A DNA stretch of 64,000 nt from Bacillus nitratireducens (lineage in GTDB: Bacteria; Bacillota; Bacilli; Bacillales; Bacillaceae_G). The stretch spans positions 62,001 to 126,000 of the forward strand of contig NZ_MAOC01000027.1 of assembly GCF_001884135.1 (NCBI RefSeq), written 5' to 3'. The notes under the pieces are model-generated. The model was not told where the DNA came from. It did not search any database and worked only from the letters and a program-made list of their open reading frames with translations. Shown here one piece after another: positions 51,163 through 60,218 of the stretch; the first letter of the stretch is position 1, and every line of letters begins with the position of its first letter. Position numbers and translations under genes: made by a program.

Positions 51163-53034
51163 TCAAGAAGCATCCGCACCTTCAAACTGACTATTATAAA
51201 GCGAAGCATAGAAACCATCAGCTTTCAATAACTCTTCATGATTACCTTGTTCTACAATATCCCCGTCTTTCATGACAAGGATTAAATCTGCATCACGTAT
51301 TGTTGATAATCTATGAGCGATAATGAAGCTTGTTCTACCTTCCATAAGGTTTTCCATCGCTTTTTGAATCAGTACTTCTGTACGAGTGTCAATGGAGCTT
51401 GTTGCTTCATCGAGTATTAATATTTTCGGATCCGCTATAAGGGCACGTGCAATTGTTAGTAGTTGCTTTTGTCCTTGGGATACGTTGCTTGCTTCTTCGT
51501 TTAGTTCCATTTGATATTTATTTGGTAATGTTTTTACGAAATTGTGAACGTGAGCTGCTTTCGCTGCTTCAATTACTTCTTCGTCTGTAGCATCGAGTCT
51601 ACCGTAACGTATATTCTCCATGATGGAGCCGTTAAATAGCCAAGTGTCTTGAAGTACCATACCAAACATGTTGCGCAGGTCTACTCGCGTGAAGTCTTTT
51701 ATATCGTGACCGTCGATACATATTGCACCGCTGTTTATGTCATAGAAACGCATTAACAGTTTTACAATCGTTGTTTTACCAGCTCCGGTTGGTCCGACGA
51801 TCGCTACCTTTTGTCCAGGTTTAATGTTAGATGAGAAATTATTGATGATGATCTTATCTGGATTGTATCCAAATTGAACATCTTGGAAGGTAACTTCTCC
51901 TTGAACTTTTTGCAGCTTCACTGGATTTTCTGCTTCTGGCACTTCCTCTTCTTCTTCTAAAAATTCGAAGACTCTTTCTGCAGCTGCTGCAGTGGATTGA
52001 AGTACGTTCGCGATTTGCGCTACTTGAGCGATGGGTTGCGTAAAGCTTCTAACATATTGCACAAATGCTAGAATGTCTCCAACTGCGATGGTTCTCTTTA
52101 CCGCAAGCCATCCACCTAAAATAGATACAGCGACGTAACCGATATTACCGATAAATGTCATAATCGGCATCATCATTCCGGATAAAAATTGAGATTTCCA
52201 TGCGGAATGGTAAAGGGCATCATTTACCTTTTCGAATTTTTTTACTTCTTCTTCTTCTTTGTTAAAGGCTTTTACGATATTGTGACCACTATAAATTTCT
52301 TCGACCTGACCGTTTACGTGTCCTAAATATTCTTGCTGGGATTTGAAGTATTTTTGTGATCGTTTTACGACTGCCATGATGAGAATCATCGATACTGGCA
52401 ATATTAAGAGCGCCACTAATGTCATTTGCCAGCTGATTGATAACATCATGATAAGTACACCGATGATTGTAATAACGGATGTGATGATTTGCGACATACT
52501 TTGGTTTAAAGTTTGGCTCACCGTATCTACGTCATTTGTAATTCTCGATAATACTTCGCCGTGCGTTGTTTTATCAAAGTATTTCAGCGGCATACGGTTA
52601 ATTTTTTCATCGATTTCTTTTCTGAAGTTATAAGATACTTTTTGAGCTACCCCAGAAATAATGTACCCCTGGATAATACCAAACACAGTGCTCAGTATAT
52701 ATAATCCAAGGAGTAAAATGACAATGTTTCCGATATAGGTAAAGTCAATGGCCGCACCAGGTGCTCCTGATACTTTGCTTACAAGTCCTTCGAAAAGTTT
52801 TGTTGTCGCGTTTCCTAAAATTTTTGGACCAACGATTGTAAAGGCTGCACTACCGATTGCGAAAAGGATAACGATTAAGATTGATAATTTATAGGGCTTC
52901 AAGTATTGAAGGAGTTTATTCATCGTTCCTTTGAAGTTTTTTGCTTTCTCAATCTTTCTCATGCCGCCCATATGACCGCCACCGCCAGGACCAGGGCCGC
53001 TTTGTTTTGTATTTTCTATTTTTCTATCACTCAT
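51163..53034 (-). CDS. ABC exporter half-transporter (heterodimer partner, consensus nucleotide site)
   Basis: 623 residues: a disordered Gly/Pro-rich N-terminus (GPGPGGGGHMGGMRK), six helices (about 48-340), then the ATPase. Walker A is GPTGAGKTTIVKL. The signature is NVSQGQKQ. Walker B is ILILDEATSSIDTRTE with the catalytic Glu, and the H-loop is FIIAHRLSTI. It pairs with the 748-residue protein, whose stop overlaps this ATG by 4 bases. Heterodimeric exporters of this type (YfiBC, LmrCD-like) pump drugs or lipids. The substrate is unknown. Confidence 0.9.
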   Translation of the reverse strand: MSDRKIENTKQSGPGPGGGGHMGGMRKIEKAKNFKGTMNKLLQYLKPYKLSILIVILFAIGSAAFTIVGPKILGNATTKLFEGLVSKVSGAPGAAIDFTYIGNIVILLLGLYILSTVFGIIQGYIISGVAQKVSYNFRKEIDEKINRMPLKYFDKTTHGEVLSRITNDVDTVSQTLNQSMSQIITSVITIIGVLIMMLSISWQMTLVALLILPVSMILIMAVVKRSQKYFKSQQEYLGHVNGQVEEIYSGHNIVKAFNKEEEEVKKFEKVNDALYHSAWKSQFLSGMMMPIMTFIGNIGYVAVSILGGWLAVKRTIAVGDILAFVQYVRSFTQPIAQVAQIANVLQSTAAAAERVFEFLEEEEEVPEAENPVKLQKVQGEVTFQDVQFGYNPDKIIINNFSSNIKPGQKVAIVGPTGAGKTTIVKLLMRFYDINSGAICIDGHDIKDFTRVDLRNMFGMVLQDTWLFNGSIMENIRYGRLDATDEEVIEAAKAAHVHNFVKTLPNKYQMELNEEASNVSQGQKQLLTIARALIADPKILILDEATSSIDTRTEVLIQKAMENLMEGRTSFIIAHRLSTIRDADLILVMKDGDIVEQGNHEELLKADGFYASLYNSQFEGADAS

Positions 53035-55277
53035 GATGACAACTCCTCTCTTGAAAGTTGTGATAAAGCAATTTGCTTATAAACTTCACAGTTTTCCATA
53101 AGCTCTTCATGAGTACCAGTTCCAACTATTTTTCCTTCGTCAAGTACAATAATCTTATCGGCATTCATGATTGTACTGATTCTTTGAGCAATAAGTAAAA
53201 TAGTACTTCCTGTAATCTCATTGTTTAAAGCTCTGCGCAATGCTGCGTCTGTCTTAAAGTCAAGAGCTGAGAAACTATCATCGAATATGAAGATTTCCGA
53301 TTTTTTCGTAAGAGCACGCGCAATAGAAAGTCTTTGTTTTTGACCACCGGAAACGTTCGTACCACCTTGTGATATTTCTGTACGGAAGTTTTCAGGTTTC
53401 GCGTTAATAAACTCCATAGCCTGCGCGATTTCTGCCGCTTTTTCGAGTTCTTCTTCAGTTGCTTCTTTTTTACCGTATTTCAAATTACTCTCGATTGTAC
53501 CTGAGAAGAGAACTCCTTTTTGCGGTACATAACCAATTTTCTCTCTTAATTCCTTCTGCGATACTTCTCTAATATCCGTGCCATCTATTAATATTTGGCC
53601 GCTTGTGACATCGTAAAAGCGTGGAATTAAGTTGATTAATGTTGATTTACCACTACCTGTACTTCCGATGAAAGCTGTCGTTTCACCAGGTTTCGCAGTA
53701 AAGGTGATATTGGAAAGCACATCTTCTTCTGCACCTGGGTATCTAAAGCCAACATTTTTAAATTCAACGTAACCTTTCTTGTCTGAAGCAAATGTTTTTG
53801 GCTCTTTTACATCACTAATGGTAATGCCAGTATCTAAAACTTCTGCGATACGTTGTGCGGAAACTGAAGCACGTGGAACCATAATAGATACCATTGAAAT
53901 CATTAAGAAGGCCATGATGATTTGCATTGTATATTGCATAAATGCCATCAAATCACCAACTTGCATATGTCCCATATCCACTTGGTGTGATCCAACCCAA
54001 ATAATAAGTACAGTAACGGCATTCATGATAAACATCATCATTGGCATCATAAATGACATTAAACGGCTTACAAATAAATTTGTTTTTGTTAAATCTTGAT
54101 TTCCTTTTTCAAATTTCTTTTCTTCATGTTTTTGATTATTAAAAGCACGAATAACAAGCATACCGGTTAAAGATTCACGAGTGATTAAGTTAATTTTATC
54201 TACTAACTTTTGGATACGCTTAAACTTAGGAATCGCGATGCTAAATAAACCAATGACTAGGCTTAAAATCGCAATTACCGCAACTGCGATAATCCATCCC
54301 ATTGAAAGGTCTGTAGTAAGTACTTTAATAATGCCGCCGATACCTAAAATTGGTGCATAGAATACAATGCGAAGCATCATAACCATAAGTGTTTGAACTT
54401 GTTGGATATCATTTGTACTTCTTGTGATTAGAGATGCAGTGGAAAACTTATCAAACTCCGCATTCGAGAAGTTTGTAACTTTCCGGAATACTTTCTTTCT
54501 AAGGTCTCTGCCGAGTCCTGCAGCTACTTTTGCAGCAAGTAAACTCACGATAACGGTAGCTGCCATACTTACTAAGGATAAAAGTAGCATTTTCCCGCCG
54601 GAAGTAAGAATAAAATTAGATTGAAGTTTATCAGTATTGATACCTATTTTCTTATACTCATTCTCGATGTATGAAACAGCTGACTGTGTTACCATGCTGC
54701 CTGGCATATTCTTAAACTTTTCATCTGCCTTATCTTTCATTGCATTGATTTGATCTTGAGGAAGTTTCGCAATGATTGCAAAAGGATCTGTATTTGGCGG
54801 CAGTTTCGCTGGTGTATTGTTGTCACCTATCGCAGCAGGAGAGAAAGCAGATGAGCCACCTTTTTCAATTCCTTGTGTAATTAACATTGGTTTCCCAAAG
54901 GTATCGTTAAGTTCGTTAATTATTTTTTTATCTTCTGTATGTAACTTATAAAGTGGCTCTTTATCAAGCTGTGGATAATCTTTTAAGTCATTTTTTAGTT
55001 CACTTTGAGAGAGGTCGTTCTTATCTAAAAGCACATAGTTGTCAGCAACTTTTTTCTTCTCGTTTTCATTCATAAAGAGCGTAAGTTTATCCATTTCACT
55101 TTTACGGATAACCTCAGGTACTGCATTTTCTACACCTTTTTGTTGAATCCCTACATTGACAATGTTAGACATGTAGTCTGGCAGTGATAGATCGCATACT
55201 GCCTGTACAGTTAAAAGACATACAACCGCAATGATGGAAGCAATAAATGGTTTTAAATGTTTGATGATCTTTAACAT
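53031..55277 (-). CDS. ABC exporter half-transporter (heterodimer partner, degenerate nucleotide site, large extracellular loop)
   Basis: 748 residues. The first helix is at ~10-30. Then come ~190 hydrophilic residues (40-225, likely extracellular between helices 1 and 2), the remaining helices, and an ATPase with Walker A GSTGSGKSTLINL, signature NVSGGQKQ and Walker B IFIFDDSFSALDFKTD. The catalytic Glu is replaced by Asp and the H-loop His by Gln (LLIAQRIST). These substitutions mark the non-hydrolysing site of asymmetric heterodimers. GGAGAG lies 10 bases before the ATG. It is first in the two-gene operon. Confidence 0.9.
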   Translation of the reverse strand: MLKIIKHLKPFIASIIAVVCLLTVQAVCDLSLPDYMSNIVNVGIQQKGVENAVPEVIRKSEMDKLTLFMNENEKKKVADNYVLLDKNDLSQSELKNDLKDYPQLDKEPLYKLHTEDKKIINELNDTFGKPMLITQGIEKGGSSAFSPAAIGDNNTPAKLPPNTDPFAIIAKLPQDQINAMKDKADEKFKNMPGSMVTQSAVSYIENEYKKIGINTDKLQSNFILTSGGKMLLLSLVSMAATVIVSLLAAKVAAGLGRDLRKKVFRKVTNFSNAEFDKFSTASLITRSTNDIQQVQTLMVMMLRIVFYAPILGIGGIIKVLTTDLSMGWIIAVAVIAILSLVIGLFSIAIPKFKRIQKLVDKINLITRESLTGMLVIRAFNNQKHEEKKFEKGNQDLTKTNLFVSRLMSFMMPMMMFIMNAVTVLIIWVGSHQVDMGHMQVGDLMAFMQYTMQIIMAFLMISMVSIMVPRASVSAQRIAEVLDTGITISDVKEPKTFASDKKGYVEFKNVGFRYPGAEEDVLSNITFTAKPGETTAFIGSTGSGKSTLINLIPRFYDVTSGQILIDGTDIREVSQKELREKIGYVPQKGVLFSGTIESNLKYGKKEATEEELEKAAEIAQAMEFINAKPENFRTEISQGGTNVSGGQKQRLSIARALTKKSEIFIFDDSFSALDFKTDAALRRALNNEITGSTILLIAQRISTIMNADKIIVLDEGKIVGTGTHEELMENCEVYKQIALSQLSREELSS

Positions 55278-55432
55278 TTAGTTCATCTCTCCATTTTCTT
55301 TGTCTAATTTTTTTAGTTTTTACTCCGCTCTCTCCTTTATTCTTCGTATTCTCAGTAATTCATTCTAGCAGCTCTTTACGTATTTTCGACTACAGATTAA
55401 TTTTATGACTATATGAAGATATGGTGCAACTT

Positions 55433-55545
55433 TTAGGGTGTAGATGTTGTTTTATAGGACTTAAATCCCAAAATAGAACGCACATGTTTATTGATAAAAC
55501 GATGATCTTGTTCCACTATATCATTAATATATCTAACTAATCTTT
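55433..55545 (-). mobile_element. IS6/IS240-family transposase remnant
   Basis: On the - strand one frame reads RLVRYINDIVEQDHRFINKHVRSILGFKSYKTTSTP and stops at 55433. The string Y-x-N-x-I-V-E-Q-D-H-R-F-I-x-x-x-x-R-x-x-L-G-F-K-S-x-x-T is the hallmark of IS6/IS240/IS26 transposases around the third catalytic residue. Only ~36 codons remain. No terminal repeats were found. Confidence 0.7.
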
Positions 55546-55773
55546 TCTGGCGGAAAACCAGAATTTCGTAAACTAACTGAATTGATTGATGAATATCGGA
55601 TTAATATGTTTCCTGTACTCTTAGGCAGTGGACTACCTTTATTTAAAGAAATTACGGACAAAATCAATCTTAAACATATAAAAAACAATACATTTAAAAC
55701 CGGAGGAAAATGTTTGACTACTCGGCAATTCAACTATCGGGTGCTAATGTTCAACAACGCGTACCGAAAATAG
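55537..55773 (+). pseudogene. RibD C-terminal (dihydrofolate-reductase-like) protein remnant
   Basis: The + strand frame after TAA 55534 reads SGGKPEFRKLTELIDEYRINMFPVLLGSGLPLFKEITDKINLKHIKNNTFKTGGKCLT. The L-I-D-E-Y-x-I-x-x-x-P-V-L-L-G-x-G-x-P-L-F motif is the C-terminal half of RibD_C/DHFR-like proteins of Bacillus (YwjB/YyaP type). The N-terminal NADPH-binding half is missing. It abuts the IS6 remnant, which may have caused the deletion. Confidence 0.7.
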
Positions 55774-55829
55774 GCTCTAAACATATTTTATAAAAAGTCA
55801 TTCTATAAAATATGTTTAGAGCCTATTTT
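55767..55829. repeat. Perfect 26-bp inverted repeat with 11-base loop
   Basis: The arm at 55767-55792 (AAAATAGGCTCTAAACATAT...) is exactly complementary to 55804-55829. No T run follows directly on either strand, though CTTTTTTTC occurs 10 bases later on the + strand. It may be an atypical strong terminator or a small mobile palindrome. It overlaps the end of the RibD remnant. Confidence 0.75.
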
Positions 55830-56033
55830 GGATAACTCTTTTTTTCAAAAACGGTTTTTTTATATTAGGTAAATTAGCAATAATAGACTTACCAACATAA
55901 CGTACAGGAAATCGACTTTTTTCTTGTCGAAATTTACTTAGCATACAGTGGTCATATATTTTCAAGAATAACGGAAGAATATATAGAAAATGCTACATAA
56001 ACGTGAAGTTTGATCAACTTAGGGGGGACAACC

Positions 56034-56525
56034 TTGTTCAATCACATAGTAAAAGCTGTACCCAATTTATTTACGATTGGAAATTTATTGTGCGGTGTTT
56101 TTTCAATTACCATGAATATGAGTGACTATTTGGAAGTAGCCTCCATTTTTATTTTCTTTTCAGCTGTTTTAGATCTCCTTGATGGAAGAATTGCGAGAAA
56201 ATTAAAAGTGAACAGTGAGTTTGGTGTACAATTGGATTCCTTAGCTGATATTGTTAGTTTCGGCGTTGCTCCTGCACTTTTATTTCATTCGATAGCAACA
56301 CCATCTATTTTAACTTCTTTGGCATTTATCCTTTTCCCAACGATGGGTGCTTTAAGATTAGCTAAATTTAGTATAAAACCAACCATTGGATATTTTATGG
56401 GATTACCTATTCCAGCTGCTGGATTACCATTGGCCGGTATGGGATTGTTTTCATATAGCAATGCATGGATTACATTAATCCTTGCTCTCTTAATGGTAAG
56501 TCCAATTAGGTTTAAAAAACTTTAA
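56034..56525 (+). CDS. pssA: CDP-diacylglycerol-serine O-phosphatidyltransferase
   Basis: 163 residues from TTG 56034, with AGGGGGGAC 5 bases upstream; TTG 56010 overlaps that site. The CDP-alcohol phosphotransferase motif D-G-x2-A-R-x8-G-x3-D-x3-D reads LDLLDGRIARKLKVNSEFGVQLDSLADIVSFGVAPALL (residues 50-90), complete with all Asp residues. There are five or six helices. The product makes phosphatidylserine for phosphatidylethanolamine. It is slightly shorter than the usual ~177 residues. No decarboxylase gene (psd) follows, only a decayed frame. Confidence 0.88.
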   Translation: MFNHIVKAVPNLFTIGNLLCGVFSITMNMSDYLEVASIFIFFSAVLDLLDGRIARKLKVNSEFGVQLDSLADIVSFGVAPALLFHSIATPSILTSLAFILFPTMGALRLAKFSIKPTIGYFMGLPIPAAGLPLAGMGLFSYSNAWITLILALLMVSPIRFKKL

Positions 56526-56681
56526 TTTGGATCCCGTCTATCGCTTTAATTTCATTTGTGAAACGGTTCACTAATATCCATCAAGTTGAGGTTTTTGATG
56601 TTATTCATCATTTTACGAATACAGCGATGGGACAGACTTTAAAGAGCTTACCTTTTGTAATTGCTCATAATAGATTGTGAA
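56526..56681 (+). pseudogene. Unidentified C-terminal gene remnant
   Basis: One + strand frame reads LIWIPSIALISFVKRFTNIHQVEVFDVIHHFTNTAMGQTLKSLPFVIAHNRL to TGA, with no start codon or ribosome site. It is clearly protein-like in composition (a hydrophobic stretch then an amphipathic one) but I cannot name a family. It starts as the pssA frame ends, consistent with a deletion fusing two regions. Confidence 0.4.
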
Positions 56682-56889
56682 ATTGAATAGCCTCCAGTTT
56701 TTGAGGTTATTGTTTATATTTCTGATATGTATTAAAAGAAAGGATATTCGTCTCTATATTGAACGAATCAATCTTTCTTCTCTAATGCCTCAAACGATAA
56801 AAATGCACTTCGTTGCTATAAAAGGCAAAAAATTTTCGTTTTGTGGATTATTTATTTTCTTAACTTGATAGCGATGTGGTGGTACCCCT
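56682..56889 (+). mobile_element. Possible IS-end remnant
   Basis: A short frame ending KGKKFSFCGLFIFLT stops within TTAACTTGATAGCGATGTGG, followed by TGGTACCCC. This end is similar to the one at 10116-10148 (both have TTA-x-CTTGAT, then ATG, GG and ACCCC at the same spacing within one base). It could be the right end of the same IS4-like family. A small hairpin AATAGCCTC/GAGGTTATT lies at 56680-56706. Confidence 0.3.
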
Positions 56890-56943
56890 TGTTTAAAAGA
56901 ACTCTTACCTCCAAAAATACTTAGTTACGCCCAAATAACATAA

Positions 56944-56977
56944 TAAAAAGATTAGGAAATCACTCCTAATCTTTTTG
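56944..56977. terminator. Bidirectional terminator
   Basis: AAAAAGATTAGGA and TCCTAATCTTTTTG form the stem around AATCAC. It ends the DadA-like gene on the - strand. Confidence 0.85.
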
Positions 56978-56984
56978 TTTATTA

Positions 56985-58100
56985 CTATTCCATTGCCCCA
57001 GCAACGTCATAATCGTTTAAATCTAATTCAATTGGTTGTCCTAATGCCAGTTTAGCAAGTTGAGATCCTAAGTATGGTCCCGCAGTTAAACCCGAAGCAC
57101 CTAATCCGTTTGCAACGAGAATCCCTTCAAATTTAGGTAGTGGACCAATAACAGGTAAGAACCCTGGTGTAAACGGTCTAAAGCCAACTCTTGTTTCAAT
57201 CATTGTACCATCTTCTAAACCAGGCGCTACTGTTAACGCTTTATGGAATACTTCATGTAAACCACCCGCTGTTACACGGTGATCGAAACCAGTGTCATTT
57301 TCATGGGTAGCACCGATTACGACATGACCATCGTCAAACGTTAAAATATATTGATCGTTCGGCGGCATAACAACTGGCATATTTCCTGTTGCTGTATTTT
57401 CCATTTGTAAATGAACAATTTGTCCTTTTTGGAACGTAACTAAGAAATTAATTCCTAATGGGTTTAAGATTTCGTTCGCCCATGCGCCTGCAGTTACTAT
57501 TACCTTTTCCGCTACAATTGTTTCATCATTTACTTTAACTCCCGTAATATGATTCCCTTCACGGACTAATACTGCATCACCTTTTATGAAAGTTGCACCA
57601 TGCTTTTTCGCAGCGCTTATTAATGCGTTGCGTAATAATCTTCCATTTACTCGTGCAGCGCCACTAATATGAACAGAACTATATTCTTCCGATAATGCTG
57701 GGAATAACTTTTTCGTTTCTTCAGCTGTTAAACGAGTGATTTCACCAATCTCCGGTGCATCTTCACGGCGTTTATACGCTCGCTCTTCCATTTGATCTAG
57801 TTTTTTCTCATCAGTATGTAAACTAATTGCACCTACACGGTTGTAACCTGTATCCGTTTCACCGTCTTCTTCTAATTGCTGAATTAACGAAGAATAGTAA
57901 CGTGCACCGCCTTTAACGATTTTATACCATGCTTTATTACGACGTTGCGACAGCCACGGACAGACAATACCTGCTGCTGCGTCAGTTGCTTGACCTAAAT
58001 CTTGACGATCTACAATAGTAACCTTCGCACCAGTCTTAGCAAGATGATAGGCAGTAGATGCCCCTAAAATTCCCGCTCCAACTACAATATACGATTTCAT
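56985..58100 (-). CDS. FAD-dependent amine/D-amino-acid oxidoreductase (DadA/ThiO-like)
   Basis: 371 residues from ATG 58100 (AAAGGTG 6 bases upstream; GTG 58109 overlaps). YIVVGAGILGASTAYHLAKTGAKVTIVDRQ is the FAD Rossmann motif G-x-G-x-x-G. GAARVNGRLLRNALISAAKKHGATF marks the DAO family, and MIETRVGFRPFTPGFLPVIGPLPKFEGILVANGLGASGLTAGPYLG is the C-terminal substrate/FAD lid with the conserved R-P and G-x-G. It would oxidise glycine, sarcosine, proline or a D-amino acid. No thiamine genes are adjacent, so ThiO is less likely. It is monocistronic. Confidence 0.85.
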   Translation of the reverse strand: MKSYIVVGAGILGASTAYHLAKTGAKVTIVDRQDLGQATDAAAGIVCPWLSQRRNKAWYKIVKGGARYYSSLIQQLEEDGETDTGYNRVGAISLHTDEKKLDQMEERAYKRREDAPEIGEITRLTAEETKKLFPALSEEYSSVHISGAARVNGRLLRNALISAAKKHGATFIKGDAVLVREGNHITGVKVNDETIVAEKVIVTAGAWANEILNPLGINFLVTFQKGQIVHLQMENTATGNMPVVMPPNDQYILTFDDGHVVIGATHENDTGFDHRVTAGGLHEVFHKALTVAPGLEDGTMIETRVGFRPFTPGFLPVIGPLPKFEGILVANGLGASGLTAGPYLGSQLAKLALGQPIELDLNDYDVAGAME

Positions 58101-58226
58101 TTCAAACACCTTTTCTCTTTTGCTAATTATTTAAATATAAGAACATATTTTAGTATATTGAAAGGAATCCTCTTTTCAATGTACTCTTTGCAATTAATTG
58201 TTGCATCATTGTGACGTTCCTAATTA

Positions 58227-58880
58227 TTATTTTTTCTTCTTACGGAATAATTCAATTGTTTTATAGCCTTGTGAAAGGATTTCAATCATTTTCTCAAGAC
58301 GTTTATCGCGTGTTTTTTCTTGTTTCACAGAAAATAAATTACGTGCCCAATCTTTTTGATAACCAGGAGTTATACTTTGATAAAACTTAAGTTCAGCTGG
58401 ATGATTAGCCAATAATGCTTCGACATCTTGAATACGATCTGCATAATCAGCAACACATTGACTCATAGCAGGCGTTTTCTTCTCTTTTTTCTTTTCACGC
58501 TTTAAACCTACAACAGTAAATACATCATCCATACTTACCATTCTTGCAAATTTAATATTACTCTGTCCTACATACCCATCTTCACCAACGTTTAATGCAG
58601 GAAACATTTCATCACGGTGAATAAACGTACTGTAACGAGCATTACCTTTTTTCGGATATGCGAAAAACACATAACCTTTTTCAAGTAATAATTCTTCATT
58701 ATTAATAATAAAATTCGTTTGTTTCACCATTTCATCAAGCGTTTCAACAAAAATAAAAATAGCATCGTGTTCTTTTGAAAATGCAGTTTCTTTCCCTGTG
58801 AAAATGTCATAATCACTTGGTTCGTTAATTACGACCATATTTGTATACTTATTTAGTTTCAATTTATCGATAACTGACAT
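58227..58880 (-). CDS. YdeI/OmpD-associated (bacteriocin-protection) family protein
   Basis: 217 residues. The N-terminal half has alternating strands and helices (KYTNMVVINEPSDYDIFTG, AIFIFVETLDEMVKQTNFI). The C-terminal ~60 residues, PAELKFYQSITPGYQKDWARNLFSVKQEKTRDKRLEKMIEILSQGYKTIELFRKKKK, are the YdeI/OmpD-associated signature (Y-x-x-x-W-I/A-x-x-A/S-K-x-x-x-T-R-x-x-R). YdeI-type proteins are described as protecting against envelope stress and bacteriocins, but the mechanism is unclear. AAGGAAG lies 7 bases before the ATG. Confidence 0.8.
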   Translation of the reverse strand: MSVIDKLKLNKYTNMVVINEPSDYDIFTGKETAFSKEHDAIFIFVETLDEMVKQTNFIINNEELLLEKGYVFFAYPKKGNARYSTFIHRDEMFPALNVGEDGYVGQSNIKFARMVSMDDVFTVVGLKREKKKEKKTPAMSQCVADYADRIQDVEALLANHPAELKFYQSITPGYQKDWARNLFSVKQEKTRDKRLEKMIEILSQGYKTIELFRKKKK

Positions 58881-59105
58881 AAAAATCTTCCTTTACATTC
58901 AAAATTCATTGTTCATACTGTTCTAGTGTATTATATCTATTAATAAAATCAAACTGTATTGTTTAAAATTAAAAATGTCACTTCATTAGCTTCTAGTTTT
59001 TCTTAATTACTTTTCAATAAATAAAAAAGAGACTAGACTACTCTATTTTAAGTCCAGTCAATATATCACTCTGTTTTCCTCTATTTAAAACCGTATCCCT
59101 ATTTA

Positions 59106-60101
59106 TTAATCTTCTACATTTACTCCAACCCTAATTGCTGTATCTATTTGTTGATTGTATACTGTGACTTTTTGAAAAGGATTATGTATTAAAATCGGTG
59201 TTAGATCATACACTCCTTTGTCTTTGTTTATAGGAATTTGAGACTTTACAGTATAAACTGTATTTGGTTCTAAATCATAAAATAATACATCTTTATTATC
59301 TATAAATTTCATTTGCTCCCAATCAAAGAATTGTATTAATGCATATTGTTTTCTTAAATTACTATTATTGCCGACCTTCGTATAGAAATTCAAATTTTTA
59401 TCGTTAGTTACTTCTTGAGTTAACCATCTCTTGTAATTATTTTCTTTAGCAATAAAAACACCATCTAAAATATCCTCTGTTTTCATTTCTCCGTAACTAT
59501 TAAATTTAACTTGATTATTTACAGTCTCATCCCCACCTACTACTGTACTAAATCTTACAAACAGAAGATTTGAGGCATCAGTTTGTTTCCTGAACTCTTC
59601 ATCCAATATCTTTTTATCTGGGAATTTAGCAATAACAAAAGTTATATCATGCAACCCCTTTGGTAATGGTGGAATTTCTATCGGGATTTCCACTGCTTCT
59701 CCCGCACCTACTTGAAAGGTGAAGTCTTTTGCTAACTCTCTATCATCAACTTTAAATTTACTTTGTTTATAATCAACAAGTAGAAACATCTTATAAACTC
59801 TTTCAGTTTTAATTAGATTTCCTAAAGAAATAAATTTTTTAAGACTTTGATTTTCTTCTATATTAAAGTTGAAATCCTTCTCGATTTCTCCATTTAGATT
59901 ATATATTCCTAAATTAATTCCCCCAGTTTTGGCAAAAGGCAATTTATCCCGATTTAATGCACTTTCAATAGTTGATTTGAAATTAGTGCTATCTAATGAA
60001 ATTCCGGAAGAATGATTAGTTTGTTTTTTATCTTTTGTGCAGCCACTAAACAATAATAATATTAATATTACTAACATATATACTAGCCTAGTGTGACTCA
60101 T
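59106..60101 (-). CDS. Predicted lipoprotein of unknown function
   Basis: 331 residues from ATG 60101, with AGAGGTGA 4 bases upstream; ATG 60131 would place 10 charged residues before the signal. MSHTRLVYMLVILILLLFSGC is a lipoprotein signal with lipobox L-F-S-G-C (Cys 21), followed by TKDKKQTNHSSG. The mature part is rich in beta-strand patterns (VFIAKENNYKRWL, YTVKSQIPINKDKGVYDLTPILIHNPF), suggesting stacked Ig-like domains. No family is recognised. It is anchored in the outer leaflet of the membrane. Confidence 0.7.
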   Translation of the reverse strand: MSHTRLVYMLVILILLLFSGCTKDKKQTNHSSGISLDSTNFKSTIESALNRDKLPFAKTGGINLGIYNLNGEIEKDFNFNIEENQSLKKFISLGNLIKTERVYKMFLLVDYKQSKFKVDDRELAKDFTFQVGAGEAVEIPIEIPPLPKGLHDITFVIAKFPDKKILDEEFRKQTDASNLLFVRFSTVVGGDETVNNQVKFNSYGEMKTEDILDGVFIAKENNYKRWLTQEVTNDKNLNFYTKVGNNSNLRKQYALIQFFDWEQMKFIDNKDVLFYDLEPNTVYTVKSQIPINKDKGVYDLTPILIHNPFQKVTVYNQQIDTAIRVGVNVED

Positions 60102-60176
60102 TTCATCACCTCTAATATAAATTTTATACATTCGAAAAGCATATTAGAAGAAATCTTTTAAATCAAAAATGAATAA

Positions 60177-60213
60177 AATAGCCGATTCTGAATAAGAACC
60201 GGCTGGCTATTTG
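60177..60213. terminator. Rho-independent terminator
   Basis: AAATAGCC-GATTCT and AGAAC-GGCTATTT form an interrupted stem, with TTTGTTT on the + side and A/T-rich sequence on the - side. It lies between the arylamine acetyltransferase and the lipoprotein gene. Confidence 0.65.
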
Positions 60214-60218
60214 TTTCA

